This document shows, one piece after another, positions 8,944 to 18,591 of a stretch of 64,000 nucleotides of DNA. How positions within the stretch are numbered: position 1 is the first letter of the stretch; each line of letters starts with the position of its first letter. The notes below the pieces were generated by a model. That model had not been told where the DNA came from, ran no database searches, and saw nothing but the letters and a program-made list of their open reading frames with translations. Source of the DNA: Jatrophihabitans sp. GAS493. GTDB lineage: Bacteria; Actinomycetota; Actinomycetes; Mycobacteriales; Jatrophihabitantaceae. Made by a program: the position numbers and the translations under genes. Location: NCBI RefSeq assembly GCF_900230215.1, contig NZ_LT907982.1:3582001-3646000 (forward strand). The letters run 5' to 3'.

Positions 8944-9966
8944 TCAGCCGCCCAGGATCGCCGTCAACACCAGGTAGGCCACGGCCGCGCACGGAAGCAG
9001 CGAATCCAGACGGTCCATCAGCCCGCCGTGGCCGGGAAGCAGACTCCCCATGTCCTTGATCCCGAGGTCGCGTTTGATCAATGATTCACCGAGGTCGCCG
9101 AGGGTCGCCGTCACCACCAGAGCGAGCCCGAGGAGCACCCCCTGCCACCAGGCGTGGTGAAAGGTCAAGGAGACGATGAGACCGCCGCAGATCGAGCAGG
9201 CCAGCACCGAGCCCGCGAAGCCCTCCCAGGTCTTGCCCTTGGAGACGATCGGAGCCAGCAGGTGCTTGCCGAAGAGCACACCGGCGGCGTAGCCACCGGT
9301 GTCGCTACAGACAACGATCGCGATGAACGTGATCACGCGCGCGACCCCGTCGTCGGCCCGGTCGAGCAGAACCGCGAAACTGGCCAGCATCGGCAAGTAG
9401 GTGAGGACGAGGATCGAACCGGCGACGTCGCGTTGATAGCCGGCCATGCCGTCGGCCAGCCGCCAGACGACCAGGGCCGCGACGGTGATCAGCAGCGCAA
9501 CCACCAGCCCGTTGGGGCCACGCTGCCAGGCCGCCGTCTCCATCGCGATCCCGCCCACCAGCACCGGCACCAGGGGAACCCGCACGCCGGATGCCGACAG
9601 CGCCTTGACCAGCTCGTAGGCGCCGTAGCTGATCGCCACCATGATCACGATGACGAACGACGGCTTGTAGAGGAAGAGCGAGCCGAGGACCAGGGCGGCC
9701 AGGGCTACCGCGACCCCGATCGCGGCCGGCAGGTTGCGTCCGGCGCGCGATTTCGGCGGATCCGGCGGGTAGAGCTCGCGGACGTCGGCGTCGTCGTCGA
9801 TGACCGCTGCGTGGCGTCCTCGGCGGCTGACGACGGCAGAGTCGACGACGGCCAGCGCGGTCGCGGGCTGGTCGGCGTCGGTGTCGTCGTCTGGCGCCGC
9901 GTGTCGATGGCGACCCGAACGGGTGCCGGCGACCCGCGGGACGCGAGTTGTCTCGGGATCAGTCAC
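8944..9966 (-). CDS. cdsA: Phosphatidate cytidylyltransferase (CDP-diglyceride synthase)
   Basis: Integral membrane enzyme making CDP-diacylglycerol from phosphatidate and CTP. The CDS signature is near the C-terminus: KGKTWEGFAGS, then GDLGESLIKRDLGIKDMG and LPGHGGLMDRLDSL with its Asp residues. About eight hydrophobic helices follow a cytoplasmic N-terminal tail of some 80 residues rich in Arg, His and Asp, which E. coli CdsA lacks but which is common in actinobacteria. Total 340 residues. It lies 37 bases downstream of frr, the usual neighbour. Confidence 0.96.
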   Translation of the reverse strand: MTDPETTRVPRVAGTRSGRHRHAAPDDDTDADQPATALAVVDSAVVSRRGRHAAVIDDDADVRELYPPDPPKSRAGRNLPAAIGVAVALAALVLGSLFLYKPSFVIVIMVAISYGAYELVKALSASGVRVPLVPVLVGGIAMETAAWQRGPNGLVVALLITVAALVVWRLADGMAGYQRDVAGSILVLTYLPMLASFAVLLDRADDGVARVITFIAIVVCSDTGGYAAGVLFGKHLLAPIVSKGKTWEGFAGSVLACSICGGLIVSLTFHHAWWQGVLLGLALVVTATLGDLGESLIKRDLGIKDMGSLLPGHGGLMDRLDSLLPCAAVAYLVLTAILGG

Positions 9967-10003
9967 AGGCCACCGCCTGGGCGCTGACCACAGCGGGGGC
10001 TCA

Positions 10004-10561
10004 TCAGATCTCGAGGAGTTCCGCTTCTTTGGCCTTCACGATGTCGTCGATGGACGCCGTGTACTTGCCAGTGGTCTTGTCGAGCTCCCCCTCGGCGCGG
10101 TGGGCATCGTCCTCACCGACCTCGCCGTCCTTGGCCAGCTTGTCGAGGGTGTCCTTCGCGTGGCGGCGAACGGCACGAATGGAGACCTTGGCGTCCTCAC
10201 CCTTGCCCTTGGCGACCTTGACCATCTCGCGGCGCCGCTCCTCAGTGAGCTGCGGGAACACGATCCGGATGAGGGTGCCGTCGTTGCTCGGGTTCACGCC
10301 GAGGTCGCTGTCGCGGATGGCCTTCTCGATGGCGGCCAGCGAACTGACGTCGTAGGGCTTGATGATCGCCATGCGCGCCTCGGGGATAGAGACCGACGCC
10401 AGTTGCGGGATCGGGGTCATCGCGCCGTAGTACTCGACGTTGATGCGCGAGAAGGCGTTCGGGGTGGCGCGCCCGCTGCGGATTCCACCCATTTCGTCGC
10501 GGGCGACGGAGACGGCCTTCTCCATCTTCTCTTCAGCATCAAAGAGTGTCTCGTCGATCAC
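10004..10561 (-). CDS. frr: Ribosome recycling factor
   Basis: Splits post-termination ribosomes together with EF-G. Family length (185 residues), with the hinge and conserved patches [27 protein letters not shown] and [21 protein letters not shown]. It starts with GTG, and that codon overlaps the pyrH stop by four bases (GTGA), so translation is coupled to pyrH. Confidence 0.98.
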   Translation of the reverse strand: MIDETLFDAEEKMEKAVSVARDEMGGIRSGRATPNAFSRINVEYYGAMTPIPQLASVSIPEARMAIIKPYDVSSLAAIEKAIRDSDLGVNPSNDGTLIRIVFPQLTEERRREMVKVAKGKGEDAKVSIRAVRRHAKDTLDKLAKDGEVGEDDAHRAEGELDKTTGKYTASIDDIVKAKEAELLEI

Positions 10562-11373
10562 GAAGGTTCCTCCACTAACACATGGGATGGGACGTCGGGC
10601 GTGGCAAAGGTGCCGATAGATGGTGTATCACTCACGACTGTGCCGATGCGCTCGCCGCGCACGACGCGGCCGATATTGCCGTCGTCCAGGCTGAAGACGA
10701 CGATCGGCATCGTGTTCTCGCGGCAGAGACTGAAGGCCGCGGCGTCGGCGACCTGCAGGTCGCGACCGAGGACCTCGTCGTAGCTGATCTCGGAGAACTT
10801 CTGCGCCGCCGGGTTCTTGCGGGGATCGCTGTCGTAGATGCCATCGGTGCCGTTCTTGCCCAGCAACAGCACCTCACAGCCGATCTCCAACGCCCGCTGG
10901 GCCGCGACCGTATCGGTGGAGAAGTACGGAAGGCCCGCGCCGGCGCCGAAGATGACGACGCGTCCCTTCTCCAGGTGCCGGACTGCCCGCAGCGGAATGT
11001 ACGGCTCGGCTACCTGGCCCATGGTGATCGCGGTCTGCACTCGCGTCGGTACGCCGTCGCGCTCGAGGAAGTCCTGCAGAGCGAGGCAGTTCATGACGGT
11101 GCCGAGCATGCCCATGTAGTCGGCGCGCGCGCGGTCCATGCCCAACTGGCTCAGCTCGGCGCCGCGGAAGAAATTGCCACCGCCGACGACGATCGCCACC
11201 TGGACCCCGGCCGCCCGGATGGTGGCGACCTGACGCGCGATGCTCGCCAGTACGACGGGATCGACTCCGATTGCTCCGCCGCCGAACACCTCACCGGAGA
11301 GTTTGAGCATGACCCGCCCATATACGGCTGGGCTCGGCATCGACTCCGCGCCTGCTGTCTGCTGGACATTCAT
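10558..11373 (-). CDS. pyrH: UMP kinase
   Basis: Amino-acid-kinase-fold enzyme phosphorylating UMP to UDP. Family features: [14 protein letters not shown] at the start of the fold, [10 protein letters not shown], and [18 protein letters not shown] near 190-207. I chose the ATG at 11373 (271 residues) because GGGAG lies a few bases upstream; a longer in-frame start would run into the tsf terminator hairpin. A second ATG at 11340 is also possible. Classic position between tsf and frr. Confidence 0.97.
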   Translation of the reverse strand: MNVQQTAGAESMPSPAVYGRVMLKLSGEVFGGGAIGVDPVVLASIARQVATIRAAGVQVAIVVGGGNFFRGAELSQLGMDRARADYMGMLGTVMNCLALQDFLERDGVPTRVQTAITMGQVAEPYIPLRAVRHLEKGRVVIFGAGAGLPYFSTDTVAAQRALEIGCEVLLLGKNGTDGIYDSDPRKNPAAQKFSEISYDEVLGRDLQVADAAAFSLCRENTMPIVVFSLDDGNIGRVVRGERIGTVVSDTPSIGTFATPDVPSHVLVEEPS

Positions 11374-11460
11374 CAGCGGCTCCCGTCGAGTCTGGTATCG
11401 AATGAGTGCGTAGGTGCCACCCGATTCAACGGCCGCCCGGGGCGGCCACTCAATCGAGCG

Positions 11461-11494
11461 CTCGGGTGAGTATGCCCATGCATACCCACCCGAG
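11461..11494 (-). terminator. Strong hairpin between tsf and pyrH
   Basis: An 8-bp stem (CTCGGGTG with CACCCGAG), one mismatch, then 6 more pairs (GTATGC with GCATAC) and a 4-base loop. It begins 13 bases past the tsf stop on the transcribed strand. No U-tract follows, as is common in actinomycetes. It should end or attenuate the rpsB-tsf message before pyrH, implying a separate pyrH promoter in 11374-11460. Confidence 0.7.
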
Positions 11495-11506
11495 CCAAGG
11501 TTTTGC

Positions 11507-12328
11507 TTAGGCGGTGCCAACCTCGAAGTGCGCGAACTTGGTGACCTTCACGCCGGCGTCGGCCAGGAACGCCTCGACCGTCTTCTTGTTGTCCTGGACC
11601 GAAGCCTGCTCGAGCAGAACGTTCGCCTTGAAGAAGCCGTTGACGCTGCCCTCGATGATCTTCGGCAGTGCGGCCTCCGGCTTGCCGTCTTCACGGGCCT
11701 TGGCCTCGGCGACGCGCTTCTCGGTCTCGATGGTCTCAGCCGAGACCTCGTCGCGGGTGAGGTATGCCGGCCGCATCGCGGCGACCTGCATGCCGGCGCC
11801 GCGGGCGGCCTCGGCGTCGTCACCGGTGAACTGAACGAGGACGCCGACCTGCGGCGGAAGGTCAGCGGCCTTCTTGTGCAGGTAGGTGGCGACCTTACCG
11901 TCGAGCTTGGCCACTCGCCGCAGCTCGATCTTCTCGCCGATGATCGCGTTGAGCGACTCGATGCTCTCCGAGACGGTGCGGCCGTCGGCCAGCGTCTCAT
12001 TGAGCAGCGACGCCAGGTCGGTGACATCCGACTTGGCGAACTGGGCGACGATGTCGCCGGCCAGGGTCTGGAACTGCTCGTTCTTGGCGACGAAGTCCGT
12101 CTCCGAGGCGAGTTCGATCATCGCACCGTCAGCCGCGGCCACCAGGCCATTGGAGGTGGTGCGCTCGGCGCCACGCTTGGCGGCCTTGGCGCCACCCTTG
12201 ACTCGCAGCACCTCGACGGCCTTGTCGAAGTCGCCGTCAGCCTCGTCGAGGGCCTTCTTGCAGTCCATCATTCCGGCGCCGGTGGCGTCGCGGAGCTTCT
12301 TCACATCTGCGGCGGAGTAGTTCGCCAT
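11507..12328 (-). CDS. tsf: Elongation factor Ts
   Basis: Guanine-nucleotide exchange factor for EF-Tu. The N-terminal UBA-like domain carries the signature [20 protein letters not shown], and the core contains the conserved [13 protein letters not shown]. At 273 residues it matches actinobacterial EF-Ts. It follows rpsB by 84 bases and is closed by the hairpin at 11461-11494. Confidence 0.98.
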   Translation of the reverse strand: MANYSAADVKKLRDATGAGMMDCKKALDEADGDFDKAVEVLRVKGGAKAAKRGAERTTSNGLVAAADGAMIELASETDFVAKNEQFQTLAGDIVAQFAKSDVTDLASLLNETLADGRTVSESIESLNAIIGEKIELRRVAKLDGKVATYLHKKAADLPPQVGVLVQFTGDDAEAARGAGMQVAAMRPAYLTRDEVSAETIETEKRVAEAKAREDGKPEAALPKIIEGSVNGFFKANVLLEQASVQDNKKTVEAFLADAGVKVTKFAHFEVGTA

Positions 12329-12412
12329 GTTGTCTATGTCCTCATCTTCGAGAGCGTGTCTGTGGTGGTATCGAGCTCGATCAATCGAGGCTCGCGATGG
12401 TCTTGCTTACGG

Positions 12413-13300
12413 TCAGGAGGTGACGGTCTCGTCGATCGCCTCGGCCACGACGCCGGCGTCCGCGACGCTGGGCTCACCCTGCGGCACGTCGGTGGCGGTG
12501 GTGTCGGACTGCTGGGCACCGGCCGGCTGGAGCAGGTCGCGCTCCCACTCGGGCAGCGGCTCACCAGCGGCGACCTCGGGCTTCTCGTCCCGACCGGCGT
12601 TCGCGGCGGCCGAGGCGCGGGCCATGAGGCCCTCGGCGACGGCGTCGGCCACTACTCGGGTGAGCAGGCCGGCGCTGCGGATCGCGTCGTCGTTGCCCGG
12701 GATCTTGTAGTCGACCTCGTCCGGGTCGCAGTTGGTGTCCAGGATCGCGATGATCGGGATGTTGAGCTTGCGAGCCTCGCCGACGGCGATGTGCTCCTTC
12801 TTGGTGTCGACGATCCAGACGGCGCTCGGGACGCGGGTCATCTCGCGGATGCCGCCGAGGGTCTTGGTCAGCTTGGTCATCTCACGGGTGAGGATGAGCT
12901 GTTCCTTCTTCGTCGCGGTGCCGGCCCAGCCGTTCTCCTCCATCGCCTCAAGTTCCTTGAGGCGCTGAATCCGCTTGAAGACGGTGGAGAAGTTGGTGAG
13001 CATGCCACCCAGCCAGCGCTGGTTGACATACGGCATGCCGACGCGGGTGGCCTGCTCGGCGATGGCTTCCTGCGCCTGGCGCTTGGTGCCGATGAACATC
13101 ACGCTGCCGCCGTGGGCAACGGTCTCCTTGACGAACTCGTACGCGCGGTCGACATAGCTCAGCGTCTGCTGCAGGTCGATGATGTAGATGCCGTTGCGCT
13201 CAGTGAAGATGAAGCGCTTCATCTTCGGGTTCCAGCGGCGGGTCTGGTGACCGAAGTGCACACCGGAATCGAGCATTTCCCTCATTGTTACTACGGGCAT
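12413..13300 (-). CDS. rpsB: 30S ribosomal protein S2
   Basis: Core S2 protein: [20 protein letters not shown] at the N-terminus, [23 protein letters not shown] and [16 protein letters not shown]. The acidic, low-complexity C-terminal tail of about 60 residues after MARASAAA is typical of actinobacterial S2. An AAGGAG ribosome site lies just upstream, directly after a perfect hairpin (13326-13344). It heads the rpsB-tsf transcript. Confidence 0.98.
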   Translation of the reverse strand: MPVVTMREMLDSGVHFGHQTRRWNPKMKRFIFTERNGIYIIDLQQTLSYVDRAYEFVKETVAHGGSVMFIGTKRQAQEAIAEQATRVGMPYVNQRWLGGMLTNFSTVFKRIQRLKELEAMEENGWAGTATKKEQLILTREMTKLTKTLGGIREMTRVPSAVWIVDTKKEHIAVGEARKLNIPIIAILDTNCDPDEVDYKIPGNDDAIRSAGLLTRVVADAVAEGLMARASAAANAGRDEKPEVAAGEPLPEWERDLLQPAGAQQSDTTATDVPQGEPSVADAGVVAEAIDETVTS

Positions 13301-13708
13301 GCTGGTATTGCTCCTTGTTTCTCTCGCACGGCAGTGTGCCGTGCGTCCTCGGTTGTCGCGGCCTGACCGGGTGGTCGACCGCCCTGGTGCTCGGCGTCAC
13401 GGAGAGGGCGGGCCGGTACGCACCCGCAGGCGCGATATGGACCGAGGATCTCGCCGTCAACCTGAGGAAATCGACCTCAGGCGAGCACGCGAAGTCAATC
13501 CACTTGCGTGGATTGCTGTTGGCGGTGTCGTGAATGTTCTCGACACCGTCGTTCAGTCTAGCTCGGTCGGGACCAGAACCACGAATCTGCTCATTCGCGA
13601 GCATCAACCTGTGGATAACCTGCCCCCAAGCCACACCACGGACCGGCGCTGTACACAGGCCGGCGATCTCGCTGGCGACGGTGCAGCTCGGAGGTCAGGC
13701 TCAGTGCC
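13301..13708. promoter_or_regulatory. rpsB 5' leader with four hairpins, and promoter region shared with the M23 gene
   Basis: This 408-base gene-free stretch is rich in inverted repeats on the rpsB side: 13326-13344 (8-bp perfect stem, 3-base loop, just before the ribosome site), 13461-13481 (CCTGAGG with CCTCAGG), 13496-13515 (CAATCCAC with GTGGATTG, 4-base loop) and 13523-13548 (CGGTGTCG with CGACACCG). A TAGACT -10-like hexamer for rpsB lies at 13555-13560, reading on the minus strand. S2 autoregulates through leader RNAs in several phyla, so a control RNA is plausible. 13561-13708 must also hold the promoter of the divergent peptidase gene, where I see nothing definite. Confidence 0.55.
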
Positions 13709-14284
13709 ATGTCCAACTTTGAATCACGCTCCGGGCGGGCGCGCCGGTTCCGTCGGGGTGCGCGCTCGGGATCGGTCGCGGTACTGATAGGGGGGTTGCT
13801 GACATTGCTGCTGATTCCCGCCGCCGCCTCTACCAGCAGCGCCAGCACGGCTCCAGCTGTGCCGTCAGCACTCTCGTATCGGCTTCCGGTCGGGCCGCCC
13901 AGCGCGGTAGTGCGACCGTTCTCAGCACCGACGAGCCGCTATGCGGCCGGCCATCTCGGGGTGGATCTCGCGGCCGACCAGGGCGCGGCGGTCTCTGCCG
14001 CCGCCAGCGGCGTCGTGGCCTACGCCGGCCAGGTCGCCGGACGCGGGGTGGTGGTCATCCGCCACCGGGACGGAATCCGCACCGAGTACGAGCCGGTTCG
14101 ACCGTCGGTTTCGGTGGGTCACGCCGTGGTAGCCGGGCAGCAGATCGGGATTGTCCAGGGCGTACATGCCGGCTGCCCGGTGCAGGGTTGTCTGCACTGG
14201 GGCGCTCGACGGGGTGAGGTTTATCTGAATCCGCTACGGCTGCTGATGCGGCTTGGCCCGGTACGGCTGCTCCCGGGAGCGTGA
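13709..14284 (+). CDS. Secreted M23 (LytM-type) metallopeptidase
   Basis: A 191-residue exported protein: basic N-terminus, hydrophobic segment (VAVLIGGLLTLLLIPAAAS, about 24-42), then a LytM fold. The first zinc motif is intact as GHLGVDLA (HxxxD). The usual HxH is CLHWG here, so its first His is replaced by Cys. GVVVIRHRDGIRTEY is the strand carrying the other active-site side. Such proteins cut or regulate cutting of peptidoglycan cross-bridges outside the cell. A member of this family commonly sits between rpsB and the xerC-like gene in actinobacteria. Whether the Cys substitution permits catalysis is open. Confidence 0.87.
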   Translation: MSNFESRSGRARRFRRGARSGSVAVLIGGLLTLLLIPAAASTSSASTAPAVPSALSYRLPVGPPSAVVRPFSAPTSRYAAGHLGVDLAADQGAAVSAAASGVVAYAGQVAGRGVVVIRHRDGIRTEYEPVRPSVSVGHAVVAGQQIGIVQGVHAGCPVQGCLHWGARRGEVYLNPLRLLMRLGPVRLLPGA

Positions 14285-14300
14285 GGTGGGCGTCCGGGAC

Positions 14301-15254
14301 TCAGGCCCGCGGGTGCGCCTGGGTGTAGGTCGCACGCAGTCTCTCCACCGAGACGTGCGTGTAAATCTGGGTGGTGGCCAGGCTCGCGTGCCCGAGCAGT
14401 TCCTGCACCGCACGCAGGTCCGCCCCGCCATCGAGTAAATGTGTCGCCGCCGTATGTCGCAGGCCGTGCGGTCCGAGGTCCGGTGCGCCGGTGACTCTGT
14501 TCAGTCGAGCGTGCACGACGCTTCGCACCGTCCGCGGATCGATCCGTCCGCCCCGGACGCCGAGAAGCAGCGCAGCACCACTGGCCGGGCCGCTCAGGCT
14601 GCCCCGAGCTGCGGGTAGCCACGCGCGCAGTGCTCGCTCAGCGGCCACCCCATAGGGAACGGTTCGCTCCTTCGAGCCCTTGCCGAGAACTCGGAGCACT
14701 CGGCGGGATTGGTCGAGGTCATCGACGTCCAGTCCGACCAGCTCGCCGACCCGGATCCCAGTGGCGTAGAGCAGTTCCACGATGAGGCGGTCCCGGATAG
14801 CGATCGGCGACTGGTCAACGGCATCCAGTTCCATCAGCTCCTGCGCCTCGGCCGCCGCCAGCACCGGTGGGAGCGAGCGGTGAGGTCGCGGGCTGACCAG
14901 TAACTGTCCGGGGTCATGATCGCTGCGCCCGACCTTCATGCACCACGCGGTGAAGGTGCGGGCCGAGGCGACCCGTCGAGCGATCGTGGTTCGGGAGACC
15001 CCTTCTCCGCTGAGCTTGGCCAACCAGCCGCGTAGGGATCTCAGCTCGATATCGGCCACCGACCGGCCGCCCAGCTTGGCGACGTGGTCACAGAGGCTCG
15101 TCGCATCACCGAGGTAGGCCCGCACGGTGTGCGGAGATCGGTTGCGCTCGAGCAGCAGATGACTTCGGAACTCGCCCAGGGCCGAACGCATCTCACCCGG
15201 TAGCGCGTCAGCGAGTTGGCCGAAGCTGACTCGTTCGGTGCGTCGGGCTGCCAT
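14301..15254 (-). CDS. xerC: XerC/XerD-type tyrosine recombinase
   Basis: A 317-residue site-specific recombinase. The N-terminal SAM-like core-binding domain begins near [20 protein letters not shown]. The catalytic residues are visible: Arg in [10 protein letters not shown], Lys in [20 protein letters not shown], and LGHAS followed by the nucleophile in TQIYTHVS. I use the ATG at 15254; the frame extends upstream but only with Arg/Pro-rich residues overlapping the dprA end. It lies 79 bases after dprA. It probably resolves chromosome dimers; no neighbouring att site suggests an integrase role. Confidence 0.92.
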   Translation of the reverse strand: MAARRTERVSFGQLADALPGEMRSALGEFRSHLLLERNRSPHTVRAYLGDATSLCDHVAKLGGRSVADIELRSLRGWLAKLSGEGVSRTTIARRVASARTFTAWCMKVGRSDHDPGQLLVSPRPHRSLPPVLAAAEAQELMELDAVDQSPIAIRDRLIVELLYATGIRVGELVGLDVDDLDQSRRVLRVLGKGSKERTVPYGVAAERALRAWLPAARGSLSGPASGAALLLGVRGGRIDPRTVRSVVHARLNRVTGAPDLGPHGLRHTAATHLLDGGADLRAVQELLGHASLATTQIYTHVSVERLRATYTQAHPRA

Positions 15255-15333
15255 GAGGCCACGGTGCTCGCCACCGCTGCGCCGGTCAAGACGCCACGCC
15301 CGGCGATCCGGCGGAGGGTGGTCGGGGCGGTCC

Positions 15334-16596
15334 TCATTCTCCAGCGGGTCTTGGCCGGGATGGCTTCGATCTGCGGGGCGCACGCTGCAGTACCCAGCCG
15401 CTCTCGGTCGAGTCGACCAATCCGGCATTGCGCAGCGCCGGAAGTGCTCGGATCACCTCAATTGGCGACACCCCACTCCGGCGGGCCAACTCATCCTCAC
15501 CCACTCCGCCCCTTGCCGGCAGCCCGTCGAAGACCCGGCGCGCCGTGGCATCAAGGTGATCCAGGGTCCGACGCAGATCGCCCTCCGGCGCATCGTTGCC
15601 GGCCGGTTCGGACAACCCTTCGCCACTGGAACCGACGATCGCCAGCACGTCTTCGATGGAGGAGACGAGGATCGCCGGATCCTGCTCACGACGCAGCAGA
15701 TCGTGGCAGCCGGCCGACATCGCTGAGGTGACGGGTCCGGGCACGGCCAGCACCGGGCGGCCGAGATTCCGACAGTGCTTGGCCGTGTTGAGCGCGCCGG
15801 AGCGCCGAGCCGCCTCGACGATGACGGTCGCGGTGCAGAGCGCGGCGATGAGCCGATTTCGACTGAGGAAGCGTTGCCGCTGCGGCGCAGCGCCGGGCGG
15901 GCTTTCACTGACCAGCAGGCCGTCGGCTGCCACTCGCGAAAACAGCTCGGCGTTCGCCTGCGGGTAGGGCCGATCCAATCCGGCGGCTGAGACCAGCACC
16001 GTAGCGCCCCCAGCGGCCAAGGCGCTGCGGTGCGCTACCGCGTCGATGCCGTAGGCACCGCCGGAGACGATCGTCACGTCATGGCGGGCGAGTCCGTAGC
16101 TCAGATCCGTGGTGACGTGCTGACCGTAGGAGGTCATCGCCCGCGACCCGACGACGCCCAGAGCGCGAATCCCGAGCGTGGACAGCGGAGCCTGACCCCG
16201 GTACCAGAGGGCGAGCGGCGGGATCGTCTCGCCACCCGGATCTACCTTGGTCAGATCGGGGGTGGTGGTCATCAGTCGGCGCTGCGCGTGCGCGTGCAAT
16301 GCCGCGAAGGCCAGATGCGGCCACTGCGGTGATTCGGGCGTCGCCAACTGAATCCCCTGCGCGGCGGCGGCCTCCAGATCCTGCTCGGGATCGGCGCTCT
16401 GCCTTCTGGCCGCCGTCGCCCGGGCCACGCCGTGGGGCACGTCGCCGCTGCGGATCGCTTCGGCGGCCGCCAGCGGGCCGTACTCGGCGACGAACGCCCA
16501 GACCGCCAGATTCGCCGGCTCACTGACCCGGCTCAGGTAGGCCCGAGCCAGCAGTACGTCCTCAGAGCGGTCCCGATCCCCATTCACGCCGCCCAT
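15334..16596 (-). CDS. dprA: DNA-processing protein DprA
   Basis: Single-strand DNA-binding, RecA-loading protein of natural transformation and recombination. The Rossmann-like core has [24 protein letters not shown], the ESPPG loop and [11 protein letters not shown], followed by a C-terminal winged helix (about residues 345-410). The start overlaps the yifB stop: either ATG at 16596, or GTG at 16587, whose GTGA overlap would be the classic coupled arrangement. It sits in the yraN-yifB-dprA-xerC order conserved in actinobacteria. Confidence 0.94.
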   Translation of the reverse strand: MGGVNGDRDRSEDVLLARAYLSRVSEPANLAVWAFVAEYGPLAAAEAIRSGDVPHGVARATAARRQSADPEQDLEAAAAQGIQLATPESPQWPHLAFAALHAHAQRRLMTTTPDLTKVDPGGETIPPLALWYRGQAPLSTLGIRALGVVGSRAMTSYGQHVTTDLSYGLARHDVTIVSGGAYGIDAVAHRSALAAGGATVLVSAAGLDRPYPQANAELFSRVAADGLLVSESPPGAAPQRQRFLSRNRLIAALCTATVIVEAARRSGALNTAKHCRNLGRPVLAVPGPVTSAMSAGCHDLLRREQDPAILVSSIEDVLAIVGSSGEGLSEPAGNDAPEGDLRRTLDHLDATARRVFDGLPARGGVGEDELARRSGVSPIEVIRALPALRNAGLVDSTESGWVLQRAPRRSKPSRPRPAGE

Positions 16597-18140
16597 GAAT
16601 TCACCAACCCGGTCCGTAGATAGATCGCTTCGCTGACGTCTGCGGCGTCCGGCGCGCTGTGACCCTCCAGATCGGCGACCGTCCAAGCCAGCCGCAGCAC
16701 CCGATCGAAGCCACGGGCACTCAGCTCTCCACGCTCCAAGTACGACTCAGCCGCGGCCAGCACGGACCGGCCGAGGCGCCAACGTTCGGAACGCAGCGCA
16801 GTGCCCGGCACCTCGCTGTTGGCGGCGATGCCCAGTGATCGCCACCGTTCGCCGGCCGCACCACGGGCCTGGGCAACACGACGGGCCACGACGGCGCTCG
16901 TCTCCCGGACCTCACCGTCGTGCAGCAGGGTGGCGTGCGGGACCGCTTCGACCTGCACCCGCAGGTCGACCCGGTCCAGCAGCGGCCCAGAGATTCGCTG
17001 AAGGTAGCGACGCCGGGTGTGCGGCGTGCAAGTACAGTCGCGGTCCCGGGCGCCGCATGGACAGGGATTCGCCGCGAGCACCAGCAGGAAGCGCGCCGGG
17101 TAGCTGACCACCCCACCGCTGCGGTGCAGGACGACCCGTCCCGCCTCGAGCGGTTGGCGTAGTGAGTCAAGCGTGCTCGGCGCAAACTGGGGCGCCTCGT
17201 CCAGGAAGAGAATTCCGTGATGAGCCAGACTGATCGCGCCCGGGGCCGCCAGGCCTGAGCCGCCCCCCACGAGCGCGGCGACCGAGGCTGAGTGGTGCGG
17301 CGACTGCATAGGAGCCCGGCGGACCAGTTGGGCGTCGCGTCCCATCGCGCCGGCGACCGAATGAACGGCACTCACCTCGAGCGCGGCGTCGTCCTCGAGA
17401 GGAGGCAGCAGACTGGGTAGTCGCTGGGCGAGCATTGTCTTGCCGGCGCCGGGACTTCCCACCATGTACAGGTGGTGGTTGCCGGCCGCGCTGACCTCTA
17501 ATGCTCGCTTGGCCGCCGTCTGACCGGCGACGTCAGCCAGGTCGAGTAGGGATTGCGCGCCGGGCGTGGCGGGAGCAGCGATCGCCCGCGGCGGTGGCGG
17601 AGCTTGACCGCTGAGCCAACCGATCACCGCGCGCAGGTCCGGCAATCCCCGAACATCGATACCACCGACGAGGGCGGCCTCGGCGGCGTTGGAGGCGGCG
17701 ACCACGACCCGTCCGATCCCGGCCCGACGGGCGGCCAACACCGAGGGCAGCACACCACGAACCGGGCGCAGTTCACCATCGAGGCCGAGTTCGGCGATCC
17801 ACGCACAGCCGTCTGGACCGGCGCGGTCGGCCGTGGCGGCCGGCACATGGCTCGCCGTCCCGGCCGCGATCAGGACCGCCACCGCCATTGCCAGGTCGAA
17901 GCGCGATCCAATCTTGCGAACGTCGGCCGGTAGCAGGGCCACCGTGATTCGGCGGTCCGGCCAGGCGGCACCGGAGTTCAGCAACGCGGCGCGGATGCGA
18001 TCGCGGGCCTCGACCACCGCCGCATCGGCCAGCCCGGTGAAGGACATGCCTGGCAGCCCCGGTGAGATGTCGGCCTGGACTTCCACCAATTCGCCGTCAA
18101 TTCCGCGCAGGGCAACGGCCAAGGTGTGCGCGACCGTCAT
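16584..18140 (-). CDS. yifB: YifB/ComM-family Mg-chelatase-like AAA+ ATPase
   Basis: A 518-residue AAA+ protein with an N-terminal Lon-like (ChlI) domain, Walker A GSPGAGKTMLAQRLPSLL near 220-237, Walker B GILFLDEAPQF near 305, and the C-terminal Mg_chelatase_C region (ELSARGFDRVLRLAWTVADL). In ComM the family promotes branch migration of heteroduplex DNA during transformation, which suits its place next to dprA. Its start directly abuts the yraN stop. Confidence 0.95.
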   Translation of the reverse strand: MTVAHTLAVALRGIDGELVEVQADISPGLPGMSFTGLADAAVVEARDRIRAALLNSGAAWPDRRITVALLPADVRKIGSRFDLAMAVAVLIAAGTASHVPAATADRAGPDGCAWIAELGLDGELRPVRGVLPSVLAARRAGIGRVVVAASNAAEAALVGGIDVRGLPDLRAVIGWLSGQAPPPPRAIAAPATPGAQSLLDLADVAGQTAAKRALEVSAAGNHHLYMVGSPGAGKTMLAQRLPSLLPPLEDDAALEVSAVHSVAGAMGRDAQLVRRAPMQSPHHSASVAALVGGGSGLAAPGAISLAHHGILFLDEAPQFAPSTLDSLRQPLEAGRVVLHRSGGVVSYPARFLLVLAANPCPCGARDRDCTCTPHTRRRYLQRISGPLLDRVDLRVQVEAVPHATLLHDGEVRETSAVVARRVAQARGAAGERWRSLGIAANSEVPGTALRSERWRLGRSVLAAAESYLERGELSARGFDRVLRLAWTVADLEGHSAPDAADVSEAIYLRTGLVNSWAA

Positions 18141-18512
18141 CTAGAACGCCGCCGTGACGTGGGTGACCTCGGCTGCGCCGCTGCGCGCCCGGAGTACCGC
18201 GACTACGTCGAAGCGCAACCCGCGGTGGTACCTCAGCTGCTCCGACTGCCGCTTCTGGTTGAGCCACTGGACGGCGAGGCGACGAATCCGAGCCGCCTTC
18301 ACCGGCGTGATCGCCTCCAACGGCGTACCGAATCCAACGCCTGATCGCGTCTTTACTTCGCAGAAGACGAGCGTCTCGCCATCGAGTGCAACTATGTCGA
18401 GCTCGCCGGCTCGGCAGCGCCAATTCCGCTCAAGGATCTCCAGACCGGACTCCTGGAGGTGACGGGCGGCGACGTCCTCGCCGTACTTACCGATGGCATC
18501 CTTGGCTCGCAT
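18141..18512 (-). CDS. YraN/UPF0102 family endonuclease-fold protein
   Basis: A 123-residue protein with the PD-(D/E)XK-like core of UPF0102: GEDVAARHLQESGLEILERN, then AGELDIVALDGETLVFCEVK with Asp, Glu and Lys at the expected places. Function is not established; relatives sit next to rnhB, yifB and dprA. First gene of the yraN-yifB-dprA-xerC block. Confidence 0.93.
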   Translation of the reverse strand: MRAKDAIGKYGEDVAARHLQESGLEILERNWRCRAGELDIVALDGETLVFCEVKTRSGVGFGTPLEAITPVKAARIRRLAVQWLNQKRQSEQLRYHRGLRFDVVAVLRARSGAAEVTHVTAAF

Positions 18513-18591
18513 GACAACGAGCTTCGCCGAGCAAGTGGCTCAGCGGGAGGCCGTCAGTCAGGTTGTGGACAGCGGTGCTGGCTGTGGAAAG

